From positions 186,001 through 250,000 of the forward strand of contig JALBUN010000004.1 in assembly GCA_025174535.1 (NCBI GenBank): a stretch of 64,000 bases of DNA, read 5' to 3'. A program made the translations under genes and the position numbers. The notes under the pieces are model-generated. The model saw nothing but the letters and a program-made list of their open reading frames with translations. It was not told the DNA's origin and did no database searches. Positions within the stretch are counted from its first letter, which is position 1; each line of letters starts with the position of its first letter. Below are positions 20,933 through 31,167 of this stretch, one piece after another. Origin of the DNA: Cantharellus purpuraceus. Lineage: Eukaryota > Basidiomycota > Agaricomycetes > Cantharellales > Hydnaceae.

Positions 20933-23237
20933 CTATTTTTTTGGGTCTGTCACCTTGACGTTGGACTTGTCTGTCACGGCATTGGCGGCATGGCCTTTTG
21001 CCTTTGCTGCTGATGAGGTTGCCTTGTTGCAATCCTTGGCTTGGTGGCCAGGTTTTCTGCAGAACAGGTAGAGGTTGTTGTCCATGCGGTGCTGGCATTC
21101 CTGCTGGGTAAGTTTTCCATCTTTCCCCAGATTGGTGGAGAGGTCCAGAGGGCTCTTGTGAGCTCTGGAGCTATTGGCAGTTCCAGAGTTGTTCTGACCG
21201 GAACCAGAACCGGTGGCATTACCAGTGTTTGACTTCTGGCCTGAGTTGGTGGTGGTCTTCTTATTGGACCCCTTGTTGGACTTTGGGGTCTTGTCTGATG
21301 ATTTGTCCAATTTGTTGTTAGCTGAATTTTCATGGGAGACCTCAGATTGACATTCCCAATAACAGGCATCGATGGATTGGGTGAGCTTGTGAAGGTTTAC
21401 CAAAGTATCTGGCTTACTGATGCATGATATCTTGTCCTTGATGTGGGATGGGAGACCAATGTAAAATTGGCATCAGAGTGCGGTGTTGCCCCATTGGACC
21501 TTCAGGGCTAGCTGCTGGAAACTCACAATGTATTTTGCGATTTTGTGATTTTCCTTCATCCAAAGTCAATTGAGTTCATTCTTGGCATTGGCCTTGGGGT
21601 TGTAAGGACAAAAATTGGTCTGAAGTTTGGAGATGAAGTCAGAGTAGTCTTCTGACCATATCAGGTCATTGGAGTCATCCATGAGTGCTGGCTCAAAGTA
21701 GTCCAGTGCAGTGCCCTTGAGATAGGACATGGTGAAGGTGACCCTTATCCAATTGGATGTGAACATGTTAGGGCAGTCACAGAAATTCAACTGGCATTGC
21801 ACCAAGAATGGCTGGAGCTTGCACGGATTGGAGCCATCGAATGGGTTGGGTTCCTGGACCTTGGTCTGGGACTTAGGGGCTTGTGGGGTACAGATGCTGC
21901 TGGCAAGCAGGGAGATGGCTTGCGCCAGATTTGGGGAGGGTGGAGTGTCATCCTCTTCATTGATGGCCTTGTATGAGAACTGGTTTTCCCTTAAAAGATC
22001 TTGTTTAAAGCCCCGAAACTGTACAATTTCACTTCATGGCCTTAAAATATCAGCATATATGTGCTGCTTTCTCTTGATTCAGGGCCATTAAAATATTCTC
22101 TATTTTTTCATATTTTTTCAGGAATTTTCCATGCAGAAATGAGTCTACAAACTTATTGTTCTGCTGGGCGAAGTTTTGGGACCCACATGGACCCACAAAC
22201 CTTCGCAGATGTCAGCAGCCCCAAAGTCAGCCGGAGTCACCCGGACAACTGACTCATTTTCGATCACATGACTCATTTCAATCTCCGACTCAATCTGGTC
22301 ACCACTGCCAGTAAATGCTCAATATCTTCACAACCACTGCACCTCCTGACTCCATTTTCAGTGGAGAGTTCAATAGAGCTCCTGTAAATACAATATAAAA
22401 GGAGCCCATTCTGCCTCTGAATAAATAACCATTTCTACCCCATCATCTGCACATCAGTGTGACTAGAGTGACATACAGTGTCATCCTCTATATCTCAGTA
22501 ACTGTTGATTGTCCAGTTCAAGGGTCACTTACAGTTGTGTAACTGTATTCGATTGCACTCGAAGTAGTGATTGTCCTGCTTTGGGCGTGAGTGTAGTATC
22601 TACCTCGCGTGACTATGAATTTATAGGGTGAGATTGTTTGTCGATAGTCCTGCCATTAGTGCTCTTTGTTTAAGTTACTAGTGTGTACTGCCTTTGCAGA
22701 GCATTAGGATCTTGAACTTGTGTGAAGCAGTTGCTAGACTACTTCACACATCACTGTTACCCGCTTCAGAGTGCCACTGGTTGGACGGTTGGATTCATCC
22801 ACCTACTTCCTCTAGCCTCTAAGTGCATTCCCCTCTTTTTGGAATATCTGGACCCCTAAGCGTCCGTGAACTCTAGACTCTGGAAGTCTTATTCATTCCC
22901 TACTACTAAGAAACGTATTACCTTCCTACATATTATCTACATTGACCATTACAAGGGATTGTAACCAAAGTACAAATGTTAAATTGTTTCTGGAGTTGTG
23001 CTGCAGTAGGATTTGATATTCTTCTCAGCTGTTCATTCATGGAATTGTGGTGATTTAGAGTTTGCCCTAACACCATAATTTTGCGGGTTCCAAAACAGGC
23101 CTCTATGTGGTCTGGTTCTTTGACAACCTCAGGGATGGTGTCTATGCTGGGAGCAGGCACCTCGACGGTTCGTGCATGTTTGGAATTGGTGGTGGATCAT
23201 GGCATTGGTAGGAGTGAGTATGACAGTTCAAATATAC
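20933..23237 (-). pseudogene. H gag, split by F3
   Basis: The minus strand carries the N-terminal part at 23,098-23,237 and the capsid and zinc-knuckle part at 20,933-21,969. F3 separates them after the codons for NEED. The zinc knuckle reads LFCRKPGHQAKDC; the first of the four ligand cysteines is replaced (YLFC in place of CLFC). The end is the same A-run before TAG as in A and B (20,933-20,942). The leader side holds several changes relative to B. Confidence 0.82.
21970..23097 (+). mobile_element. F3: solo LTR, shorter subtype
   Basis: F3 starts TGTATGAGAAC and ends CCAAAACA, flanked by GGCCT (21,965-21,969 and 23,098-23,102), and is 1,128 bp long. The right 700 bp closely match F1 and F2; the left part is diverged and about 300 bp shorter. 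It splits the gag of H, so it inserted after H. Confidence 0.85.
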
Positions 23238-24866
23238 TGTTACACACTAGGTCCAATTGGGCGTCGGAGATTGGGTTGGAGTCAGAGCGGGAATCAGGGT
23301 GCATCGTGGGGGTCAGAATGGACTTGGCTTCAGCTTATGTGCTGCGCCTTCACTAATACCGGTGTCCGAGATTTCAGAGACAGAGTACGACTTAGATAGT
23401 TAGGATCAGACTTAGGAACTAGGCATGATTCGATATTCAAACTGGGGATGAAGTCCCCAGTTGGGCAACTTAAATACATATTTGAAATCTAATAATAATT
23501 ACTCTGGTGATGGGTCTCCAAGGCTGATGGCCTTACATGAGTACGTCCGAGTCCGATGGGGACAGATGTCCGGGTTCCTATGGTGATGCTGATGCCTTGA
23601 AGAAACAAACATGCATTTCACGATCATCGATGGAATCCAAACTGATTGCAGGATTGTTTGCTTCAGCAGAGGGGATATGGTTGATAAGATTGGGACAAGA
23701 TTTCACGCACGTTTTTGCTCCAATCCCAGTCTTCACTGACAACCAGTCTTTCCTCATGTTTGCCAACAATGACATCAGTAATAATCAAACCAAGCACATC
23801 AATATGCACTATCACTATGCACGTGATCAAGTTTCGAAAGGAAACATCGTATTACATTATATTCCCACACACATCAATCCTGCCGACATCTTGACTAAGC
23901 CACTATCTCCACACAAGCATCAGCAATTACTCGCTTTGCTTGGCATCTGCTGTGCTTGAGGGGGCATGTTATTTGGAAGACCGGACTTCTGGGGAGAAAA
24001 GGAGAGGGGGGAATAGAGGGGATAGGAGGGATAGGAGCATATAGGAGGCTCAGGAGCTTAGGAGGGGATAAGGAGATGAGGGGAAATGACTGATAGGGGA
24101 AAGGAGGAGTCCCTGTAAGCTCCACAATGATCTGAACATTCACCCTAATTTTTCTTTTGATTTATTTCGTCATTTTTTCCCTATTTGACATCACCCCCCC
24201 ATTCTTTTTATCATAAATCACTTTCCCTTTATTCACATGACACAGAACTTTTATCATGAGTTATTAGCATGCATATCTTGTATAAAACACGCCTAACTAG
24301 ATATGCAATGGACTAGAGAATTTGCTCTCACCTGTTTTTGTTGACTGTGTCTGAACTATTCGTTTCTGGAATAACTCCAGAACGAACGCGTATTTCTACA
24401 ATCTTTTGCATACTCTTCCAGAGTATTGCAACATATATTCGAATCCCAGTTTCCGAAGCCTAAGCTCCACTGGTTGATTGTCTATTAAGCATTTACTCTT
24501 GTTTGAGTCATCTGCTCCTGATCCCTGCTCAAATTGTCAATATCTAGATGAAGATCACACCAAATCTCATCAAACATTGTAGGAAGATACTACTCAAGTA
24601 TATCTTCAATTCGACTATGCATACATCCAGTTCCCATCACTCCCTCTGTCTCTATTCGAAATCTACTCTCCACACACCCCCAGCAAGGCGAAAATTTTTT
24701 CAACAAACCATCAATCGGAACCGGACATGGATGGGTGAGATTCGGCAGTGACAATCAGACAGATAAATGGAGATGTGATGGTTTCCAAATGGAGTATAGA
24801 TTTCATATGCGCAGGGATCTGAGTGGATCAGATGGGGATCTGGGTGTTAATGAATATAGTCATAAC
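23238..24866 (-). repeat. 5' LTR of element H, interrupted
   Basis: The LTR is in two parts, 23,238-23,595 and 24,709-24,866, which join at a GATGC/ATCAATCGGAA boundary matching the continuous LTRs of B. The intervening 1.1 kb is a Copia 3' fragment. The outer end is ...CATAACA at 24,866. Confidence 0.82.
23596..24708 (+). mobile_element. Copia 3' end fragment inside the H LTR
   Basis: The plus-strand frame 23,599-23,959 encodes the C-terminus of a Copia RNase H (SRSSMESKLIAG, a Asp-Asn box in FTDNQSFLMF, KHINMHYHYARD, ADILTKPL). It is followed by a polypurine run GAGGGGGCA and the start of an LTR (TGTTATTTGG, 23,967), whose end I cannot place exactly. It is a different subfamily from D. Upstream parts of the element are missing. 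Confidence 0.75.
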
Positions 24867-24867
24867 A

Positions 24868-25061
24868 GCTCCTAAATCTGATCTGAACTATCTAAGTCAT
24901 ACTCCATCTCCGAAATCTCAGACACAGGTATTAGTGAGGGTGCAGCACATAAGCTGAAGCCAAGTCTTTTCTGACCCCCATGATGCACCCCAATTCCTGC
25001 TCCAACTCCAACCCAATCTCCAACCCAATCCCTGACCCCCAATCAGACCTAGTGTGTAACA
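24868..25061 (+). repeat. LTR fragment of the A family, plus orientation
   Basis: This matches the last 200 bp of the A LTR (from CCTAAATCTGAT to TAGTGTGTAACA), including a short degenerate 12-bp repeat. It abuts the H LTR in opposite orientation, so the two form an inverted pair. Confidence 0.78.
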
Positions 25062-25109
25062 CTATCCCCACAAGCTCCACCCCTTTGATCCATCACCTCC
25101 TGGAGCATG

Positions 25110-25450
25110 AGTGCTCAAATTATACAGGTTGCTCCCATGGTGCTCTTGCAGCATCCTCACACAGCCCCACACCAGTCACATCAGCTTGAATCCCTTCCTG
25201 GCATGCATCTGCATAACAGATACACAGCTCTGCAGATGTCAAGTACCCAAAATGATGGGACACTATCTATTACAATGCAAAAGATACCTGGTAGAAAGAG
25301 ACCTCATGTACATATGGCTTCAACAACCCCTCACCCTGAACCACATCCTCAACAACCCCTCCAACCTTGGGCCAGTGTTAGCCTACATCCACAGTAATCA
25401 ACAATTCCCCAACTACCAGGACAACCCCCTACACCTCCCAGAGGCATGCA
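25110..25450 (+). pseudogene. LINE (non-LTR) ORF2 C-terminal relic
   Basis: The plus frame contains LNPFLACICITDTQLCRCQ, then GHYLLQCKRYLVERDLM, then ILNNPSNLGPVLAYIHS. This resembles the cysteine/histidine segment and helical end that follow the RNase H of fungal non-LTR retrotransposons (CxxC, HxLxxC, R, LL.....LLxYI). The reverse transcriptase itself is not present. It is short and degenerate, so the assignment rests on this one pattern. Confidence 0.5.
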
Positions 25451-25690
25451 CACAAGCGGAGAGCCCTCAGAACCAGTGCGGCCAAAGCACCAACCAACCA
25501 GACGTCGTCAAAACCCAATGACAATGGGGCCATACATGACCCCATTACCTCCTAGGGGGCACGCACACTTCCCCATCCCCTCCATGCCCATACACGTCAG
25601 AAAAATATAAATACTTAACCACATGTACATATACACGGGTAGTCCGACATCGGCCACACATCAATGGCCTAAAGTGACTATAATGGAACT

Positions 25691-25706
25691 TATCTATCTA
25701 TCTATC
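25691..25706 (+). repeat. TATC microsatellite
   Basis: Four copies of TATC lie downstream of the LINE relic. They could be the end of its 3' tail, but no target duplication was found. Confidence 0.6.
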
Positions 25707-26401
25707 ACTGACCCTAACTATGTCGGCTGTCATAAGCTCTGGCTCTACGATTGCCCTTCTTTTCTATATCACGGGCATTAGGGTTGCTGTGTCTGCAGAC
25801 CTGTCTGTGGGCCGGTCCGCCGAGGGTCTCCCAGCGGTTGGGTCTTTCTGGGTCCCGGGAAAGCCGTTCTTAATGATTCCGGCCGGCGTCGATCAGGGGG
25901 TGGTTAGGGTGTGACTCCCGAATTCGTCGTGTTTGCTGATTCAAAACTGTGGTAGGCTCCGTCATATGCTGTGCATCGGGCTCCAGCTACATGGCCAAGA
26001 AGGCCGTCCCTAATGTACATCACTACACCTATGAACGACGGTGCACCTCCGCTCGAGTCTGCCTCCGCGATCCTTTGGCTCTCCACAACACCCTGAATGA
26101 CCTTGGTCGCCTGCGACTAGCAATGCTTGGCATGCAGCTTACTATTGGATACGAGGACCAGTCTGGAATGACACAGTCGCATGGGAAATGACGTGGTGTA
26201 GCACAGATCTTATACATAACCCTAGTTATGCATCTGAACAGGGACCCACCAAGAAGGTGAGCAAATTGCACGGTGAGCGGGCCCAAATTCACAATTAGTT
26301 TCGGGTACGGTCTGATCACTGGCCCTTACTACTGTCGGCTTTTAAGCTCTGGCTCTACGATCTCCCTTCTTTTCTATCCACACTACGTTACATCTATCTG
26401 C
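25707..26401. other. Upstream region of the dehydrogenase gene, with a duplicated block
   Basis: No gene is supported here. A block of about 45 bp containing AAGCTCTGGCTCTACGAT is present twice, at about 25,727-25,773 and 26,333-26,377, with about six differences. The second copy lies directly before the gene start at 26,402, so it may be promoter or leader sequence duplicated upstream. Confidence 0.5.
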
Positions 26402-28591
26402 ATGTCTACCAATAACGCGGTCAGCAGTACTACCCAAATTGTCAGGGAATCCGATAACTCAAGTATCATTTTGCTTCTAGTTCTCCATTCTCAGAGATCC
26501 CAGTCTTTTCAAGACCAAAGGGCTTATTGACGGCAAATGGACTGATGCCATAGATGGGAAAACCTTCACAGTGTCCAGTAAACGTCTCGAATGAAAGCTG
26601 TATAGCTGCATCTCACAATTGTTGTGACAGATCCCGCCAACGATGAAGTCTTGGGAACCGTCCCTGATATGGGTGTCGCTGACACGAAACTTGCTATTGA
26701 AGCAGCGGGCGCAGCGTTCAAGACATGGAGCAATGGCACAGCCAAAGTATGTGTCTTGGGCTATTACAATTCATTCACTATGTTGAAAAATGACACGAAA
26801 AGGTCCGTCATGATATTCTGAAGAAGTTGTTTGACCTTATGAATGAAAATGCGGATGACTTGGCTCGAATAATTGTAATCCTTTCCTCTCTACAATCTGT
26901 CACTTCATTTCGACACCTTACATTATAGACGCTGGAGCATGGCAAAATCTTTTCCGAAGCTAAGGCAAGTTTTCAGGTTCATCTCCAGGACACCTCCTTA
27001 TGCAGGGCTTGTAGTGGGAGGTTGAGTATGCAGGTTCTTTCATTGAGGTTAGTGTTCTTCCATAATCTCCTGCCAATCAATTGACGCTCCTTCAGTGGTT
27101 TGGTATGCCCCCTATTCTGCAGTGAGTTAGAAGCTGCTCAATCGATCTTGATAGCCGAGGAGGCGGTGCGGACATATGGAGGTGACAAGATTGCAATAAT
27201 CGAATTTAGATACATGTCTGAGCTTTGCAATCCAGAGACTATCCCGGCACCACTCCCGAACACTCGCTTTGTTGTCATCAAGCAACCAATTGGTAAAATC
27301 TTCACATGTGCCTCAGGTCGTGGTGAATCTCACCTATGTTGTCACAGGTGTGGTGTTAGTACCCAATTTTCTTTCTCGCGTATAGTTGTACTATCCCGCT
27401 CACACCTTGTTATGAAAGTGGAGCGATAACTCCCTGGAACTTCCCGTTGGCTATGATAACGCGTACGCTTGGCCCCGCATTGGCGGCTGGTTGTACCGTG
27501 GTGCTTAAGCCTTCCCCGGAGACCCCATACTCAGCCCTCGCGCTCACAGAGTTGGCCCGACGCGCCGGTGTCCCTGACGGCGTGCTTAACCTTGTTACTA
27601 CCTTCGAACATGTGAAAGATGTTGGTACAGAGCTGTGCGAAAACAAGACCGTCAAGAAAATTACATTCACCGGCTCCACGCCTGTTGCCAAGCTCTTGTA
27701 TAAGCAGGCGGCAGGAACAATGAAAAAGTAAGTAAAGTTGATTACATGAGAGCGTTCTCACTTATTGGATCAGGGTGTCCTTCGAAGCAGGCGGCAATGC
27801 TCCCGTCATAGTCTTCGACGATGCAGACATTGACGCAGCTGTCACAGGTCGGTGCCTTCCAATAGATCATGAATTGCGTCGCCCACGCAAAGCCTCATTA
27901 TCCATCTATCCACAGGTATTACTTGGATCAAGTTCCTCGGTAGTGGTCAAGTGTGCGTCAGCCCTAACCGGATTTTCGTACACTCGTCTATATACGATGA
28001 CTTTGCTGCTCGGCTGACTGCACACGTGCGCTCATTCAAGATGGGAGACGGCCTGCAGGAAGGAATGTAAGAGAAGCGTGTGAGTTGATCACTTGACGGC
28101 TCACTGTGACCTATTGCAGCACACATGGACCCCTCATTCATTCGGGCGCTGTAAATAAGGTAGAGCGACATGTGAATGATGCCATCCAGCGAGGCGCGAA
28201 GGTACTCATAGGTGGTTCCCGTCTCAACCGACCTGGCTCCTTCTTCGAGCCGACCGTACTCGCCGACGTTCCTAGCACCGCACAGCTTACTAGGGAAGAG
28301 ACTTTCGGCCCTCTGGCCGCGCTAATCAAATTCGAAAAGGAGGAAGAAGTGATCAAAGTAGCAAACAACTCGGACGCGGGTCTTGCAGGTTATTTTTTCT
28401 CAAAGGATGTGAGTCGCGTGTGGAGAGTTGCTGAGGCACTGGAAGTCGGTGTGGTTGGCGTTAACGGAATGGCGGTCGCACTGGCTAACATTCCGTTTGG
28501 AGGGACCAAGGACAGTGGAATAGGATCGGAAGGATCGCACGGTATTGAAGAGTATATGAATACGAAGACAATTTCACTGGGTAACCTGTAA
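26402..28591 (+). CDS. Succinate-semialdehyde dehydrogenase-like (ALDH), 14 exons
   Basis: An NAD(P)-dependent aldehyde dehydrogenase, closest by motif to SSADH, which oxidises succinate semialdehyde in GABA catabolism. My exon model: 26402-26419, 26481-26577, 26631-26746, 26803-26874, 26929-26964, 27015-27047, 27096-27102, 27155-27181, 27236-27292, 27348-27354, 27419-27727, 27774-27847, 27916-28066, 28120-28591. It totals 1,476 nt, 491 residues, with no stop, the usual family length. Visible motifs are ITPWNFP, KPSPETPYSA, FTGSTPVAK, the general-base Glu in SFEAGGNAP, the catalytic Cys in SGQVCVSPNR, and EETFGPLA. One intron (26,965-27,014) is GC-AG with donor AG|GCAAGT. The exons at 27,096 and 27,348 are only 7 nt. 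The first exon and its intron are the least certain. The gene seems intact although transposons surround it. Confidence 0.88.
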
Positions 28592-29067
28592 TTAGTTTAT
28601 CTTCATTGCTCCACATATAGTAGAGCAAAAGTATAAGATTCTGTTGAAAGAGAGGAAGGGTCGAGGTTAACTATTCTTGAATCCAATATTGCTTTTTCTA
28701 AATAACGAAAATGCGGAATGGGTGCAGCAGTGCGAGGAAGAGCGCTAGCACACTTCGAAATTACAAGATCGGGGAGGTAGCATGCGCACCGCCATGTTGA
28801 TAGTTTAGGATTATTCAGGTAGAACATGATAGGAGGGAAAGAATGTTAGCAGAGTTGGTGAGCTAATGGAGGACAGGGGATATGATAGCCAAATGAGTGC
28901 TCAGGGCGCACATATGGAGGAAGGGGAGTGGTTGAAGAGGGAGGAAAGCAAGAAGCTGAAGTGGAGGGGAGTGGGGCAAGATAAGGAATAAATTCAGATG
29001 CAGGTATTTGAGAGGCAACATCTGGAGGTAGTACATCAGTTCCCCCCTCATCAGGGCTGTGTAGAAT
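28592..29067. other. No gene recognised
   Basis: This stretch lies downstream of the dehydrogenase gene. It holds only short ORFs without recognisable motifs; a Ser/Pro-rich ORF on the minus strand looks like low-complexity sequence leading into the LTR relic. Confidence 0.5.
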
Positions 29068-29551
29068 TGTTATGCACCAGGTCCAATGGAAGGTCTGAGT
29101 TGAGGTTGGGTTTGGGTCAGAGTGGGAGTCAGAGTGGGTCATGGTGATCAGGGCAGACTTGGCTTCAGCTTATGTGCTGTACCCTCACTAATACTGGTGT
29201 CTGAGATTTTGGAGATGGAGTAGGACATTAACTAGTTCTGGACTGGACTTAGGACCTGGACATGATTCAATTTTTGAAATCCCCAATAGTATGACTTAAT
29301 TATATATTTGAAATCTAATAATAATTACTCCAGTGATGGATCTCAAAGGCCAACAGCCTTACATGAGTCCAACAGGGATGGATGTCCAGTTCCTATGGCG
29401 ATACTGATGCATCAATGGAACCAGAGATGGATGGGTGGAGTTGTGATGATGATCAGATGGACTAAGGGAGATGTAACAGTTTCCAAATGGAGTATAGATT
29501 TCATATGTGTGGGGATCTGGGTGGATCAATGATGAGCCAGGATGTTAAGGG
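29068..29551 (-). repeat. Diverged LTR relic, A family
   Basis: This matches the A/B LTR in reverse orientation, from TGTTATGCACCAGG through the GGCTTCAGCTTATGTGCTG block to GGATCTGGGTGGATCA. It is much more diverged than the other copies. The following 29,552-30,060 repeats part of the same LTR (GGACTTGGCTTCAACTTGTG) in even poorer form. Confidence 0.7.
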
Positions 29552-30065
29552 CTGGAAAACTCGGGGGTCAAGGGGAATAACCAGAGTTTGGCTGCTAGTG
29601 GTAAAGGAAGGGGACTTTACTGTTCCAGTTCAACCAGAGACAGAGTGGGGAAAATAACTATTGAGTCAGATCGAGTGGACTTGGCTTCAACTTGTGTGTT
29701 GCACCCCCTTGGATCATCAGTCCAATATTTCAGAGTTTGGAGTATGGAGTTGGATCAAGGATCCAGAGTTTGACTTGTCAAGAAGGTACTTGTCAAGAAG
29801 CTAGCAACCAAGAAGTTGATGGGGCAAATCTTAGTCAATATACAAACCACTGTAATAGACAGAGAGTAGCCTGTATAAGTATATGGAGAATTGAATGCTA
29901 AAACTAAAATGAGAAGACAATAAAGTGGATATGGAGTACAACATGGAAAGGAGTTTGGAGTTTGGACCCAACTCCAAACTAAAACTAAACAATAATAAAG
30001 AAGGAGGTTTGTTGTAACCCATAAGAAGAAACTACTTATAAAGAGAACAATAATGAAGTTCAGGG

Positions 30066-30260
30066 TTGATGGAGGTGGAGTTGATGGAGGTGGAGTTGAT
30101 GGAGGTGGAGTTGATGGAGGTGGAGTTGATGGAGGTGGAGTTGATGGAGGTGGAGTTGACAGGGATGGAGATGAAGGAGATGGAGATGAAGGAGATGGAG
30201 ATGAAGGAGATGGAGATGAAGGAGATGGAGATGAAGGAGATGGAGATGAAGGAGATGGAG
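30066..30260 (+). repeat. 15-bp minisatellite, two unit types
   Basis: There are thirteen 15-bp units: six of TTGATGGAGGTGGAG, one transitional, then six of ATGAAGGAGATGGAG. The two types appear to derive from one ancestral unit and then to have expanded separately. The array is open in several frames on both strands because the unit is five codons long; these ORFs are not taken as genes. Confidence 0.9.
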
Positions 30261-30300
30261 GTCTGGAGTTTGGACTTGGTGTTACAGGATGTAACACAGG

Positions 30301-30578
30301 ATGCATTGAGGATGTATATCAAACCACTTTGACAGTCAAACTCTGCCAATGTCTTTTGTATCAAACTTTTAAATAGTGCCACAACTCCCTCTCCACCTCA
30401 GTCTCTATTTCTAGCCATCAATCATCACTCATGTTTCATTGCCATCAATCATTATCACCCTTCTATTCACACCAATCCTTTCATCATCATTCACATGGCT
30501 TCCAATTTGATTCCTCTCTCCAACATCTCTTCTAATAATACATCACACTGGTCTCTGGACATGGAGGACTATCAAAAA
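30301..30578 (+). mobile_element. G3: fragment of the G unit
   Basis: This matches the beginning of G (read in its own orientation): the promoter-like part, the leader, and the first 30 or so codons of the small ORF (MASNLIPLSN...HWSLDMEDYQKY). It breaks off into a Copia gag fragment at about 30,580. It is a truncated third copy. Confidence 0.75.
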
Positions 30579-30581
30579 TAC

Positions 30582-31167
30582 TGTGCAGGAGGAGAAATGC
30601 AAGGAATTCATCATCAATCCCCTTCTCCACCACAGTGAGTTGATGGTTTGCTGATCAGATTGTGGCTATGTGTGCGTCTATCTGGGATGTCCCATCCCAT
30701 TGTGCATTCATTAACTTGACATAGGTATAGAAAGCATTTATTCCAACATTGGTCTTTTCATGGGGTTTAATGATGCAGTTCAGAAGCTTGTTGGATGTAT
30801 CTTCACTGTGGACTTCAAGGAGTATCTGGTTGCAGATGTGTTCAGTGATGATGCCATGTGCTTTCGCATCATGTAATTCCCAGCTATCACCTGTGGAGGG
30901 CGAGGGAGTGGCTGTTTCCACTGTTGCTGCTGCTTTCAGCTTCTGTTCAGATCCATCAGCTATGCCATAGACTTTCTCCCTTTGGAGTTTTGCTTTGATT
31001 CGCAATTTCCATATTTGATAATTTTCTGGACCTTGTAGGACCAGGCAGTTTGTGGTGGTATGGTCAGGCATCATCATGTTTCGCAAGAGTATGCCGCCTG
31101 TTTTCTTTTGAGTGATTCTAAGTGCCACTGGGGCCCATAACCTAACAGGATTCAGGTAGCAACTCAT
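30582..31167 (-). pseudogene. Copia gag fragment
   Basis: The minus strand encodes the N-terminal half of a Copia Gag starting near MMMPDHTTTNCLVL, with NYQIWKLRIKAKL and DGTSQIDAHIATI. From DGSEQ on it is nearly identical to D (48,656 downward), and it supplies the N-terminus that D lacks. It ends at about 30,582 without zinc finger or protease. Confidence 0.8.

Larger units (their letters stand above)
9653..24866 (-). mobile_element. Element H: decayed chromovirus, heavily nested
   Basis: This is a minus-strand relative of A and B. Its 5' LTR lies at the right (23,238-24,866, split by a Copia fragment), then gag, then pol running leftward to the integrase C-terminus at 9,653, where G1 is inserted; the rest lies beyond the window. 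Inside it sit F1 (10,011-17,875, TSD AAGTT), itself containing E, and F3 (21,970-23,097, TSD GGCCT). Numerous stops and a DSG-to-DSS protease change show it is dead. It is the oldest host layer on the left side. Confidence 0.85.
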
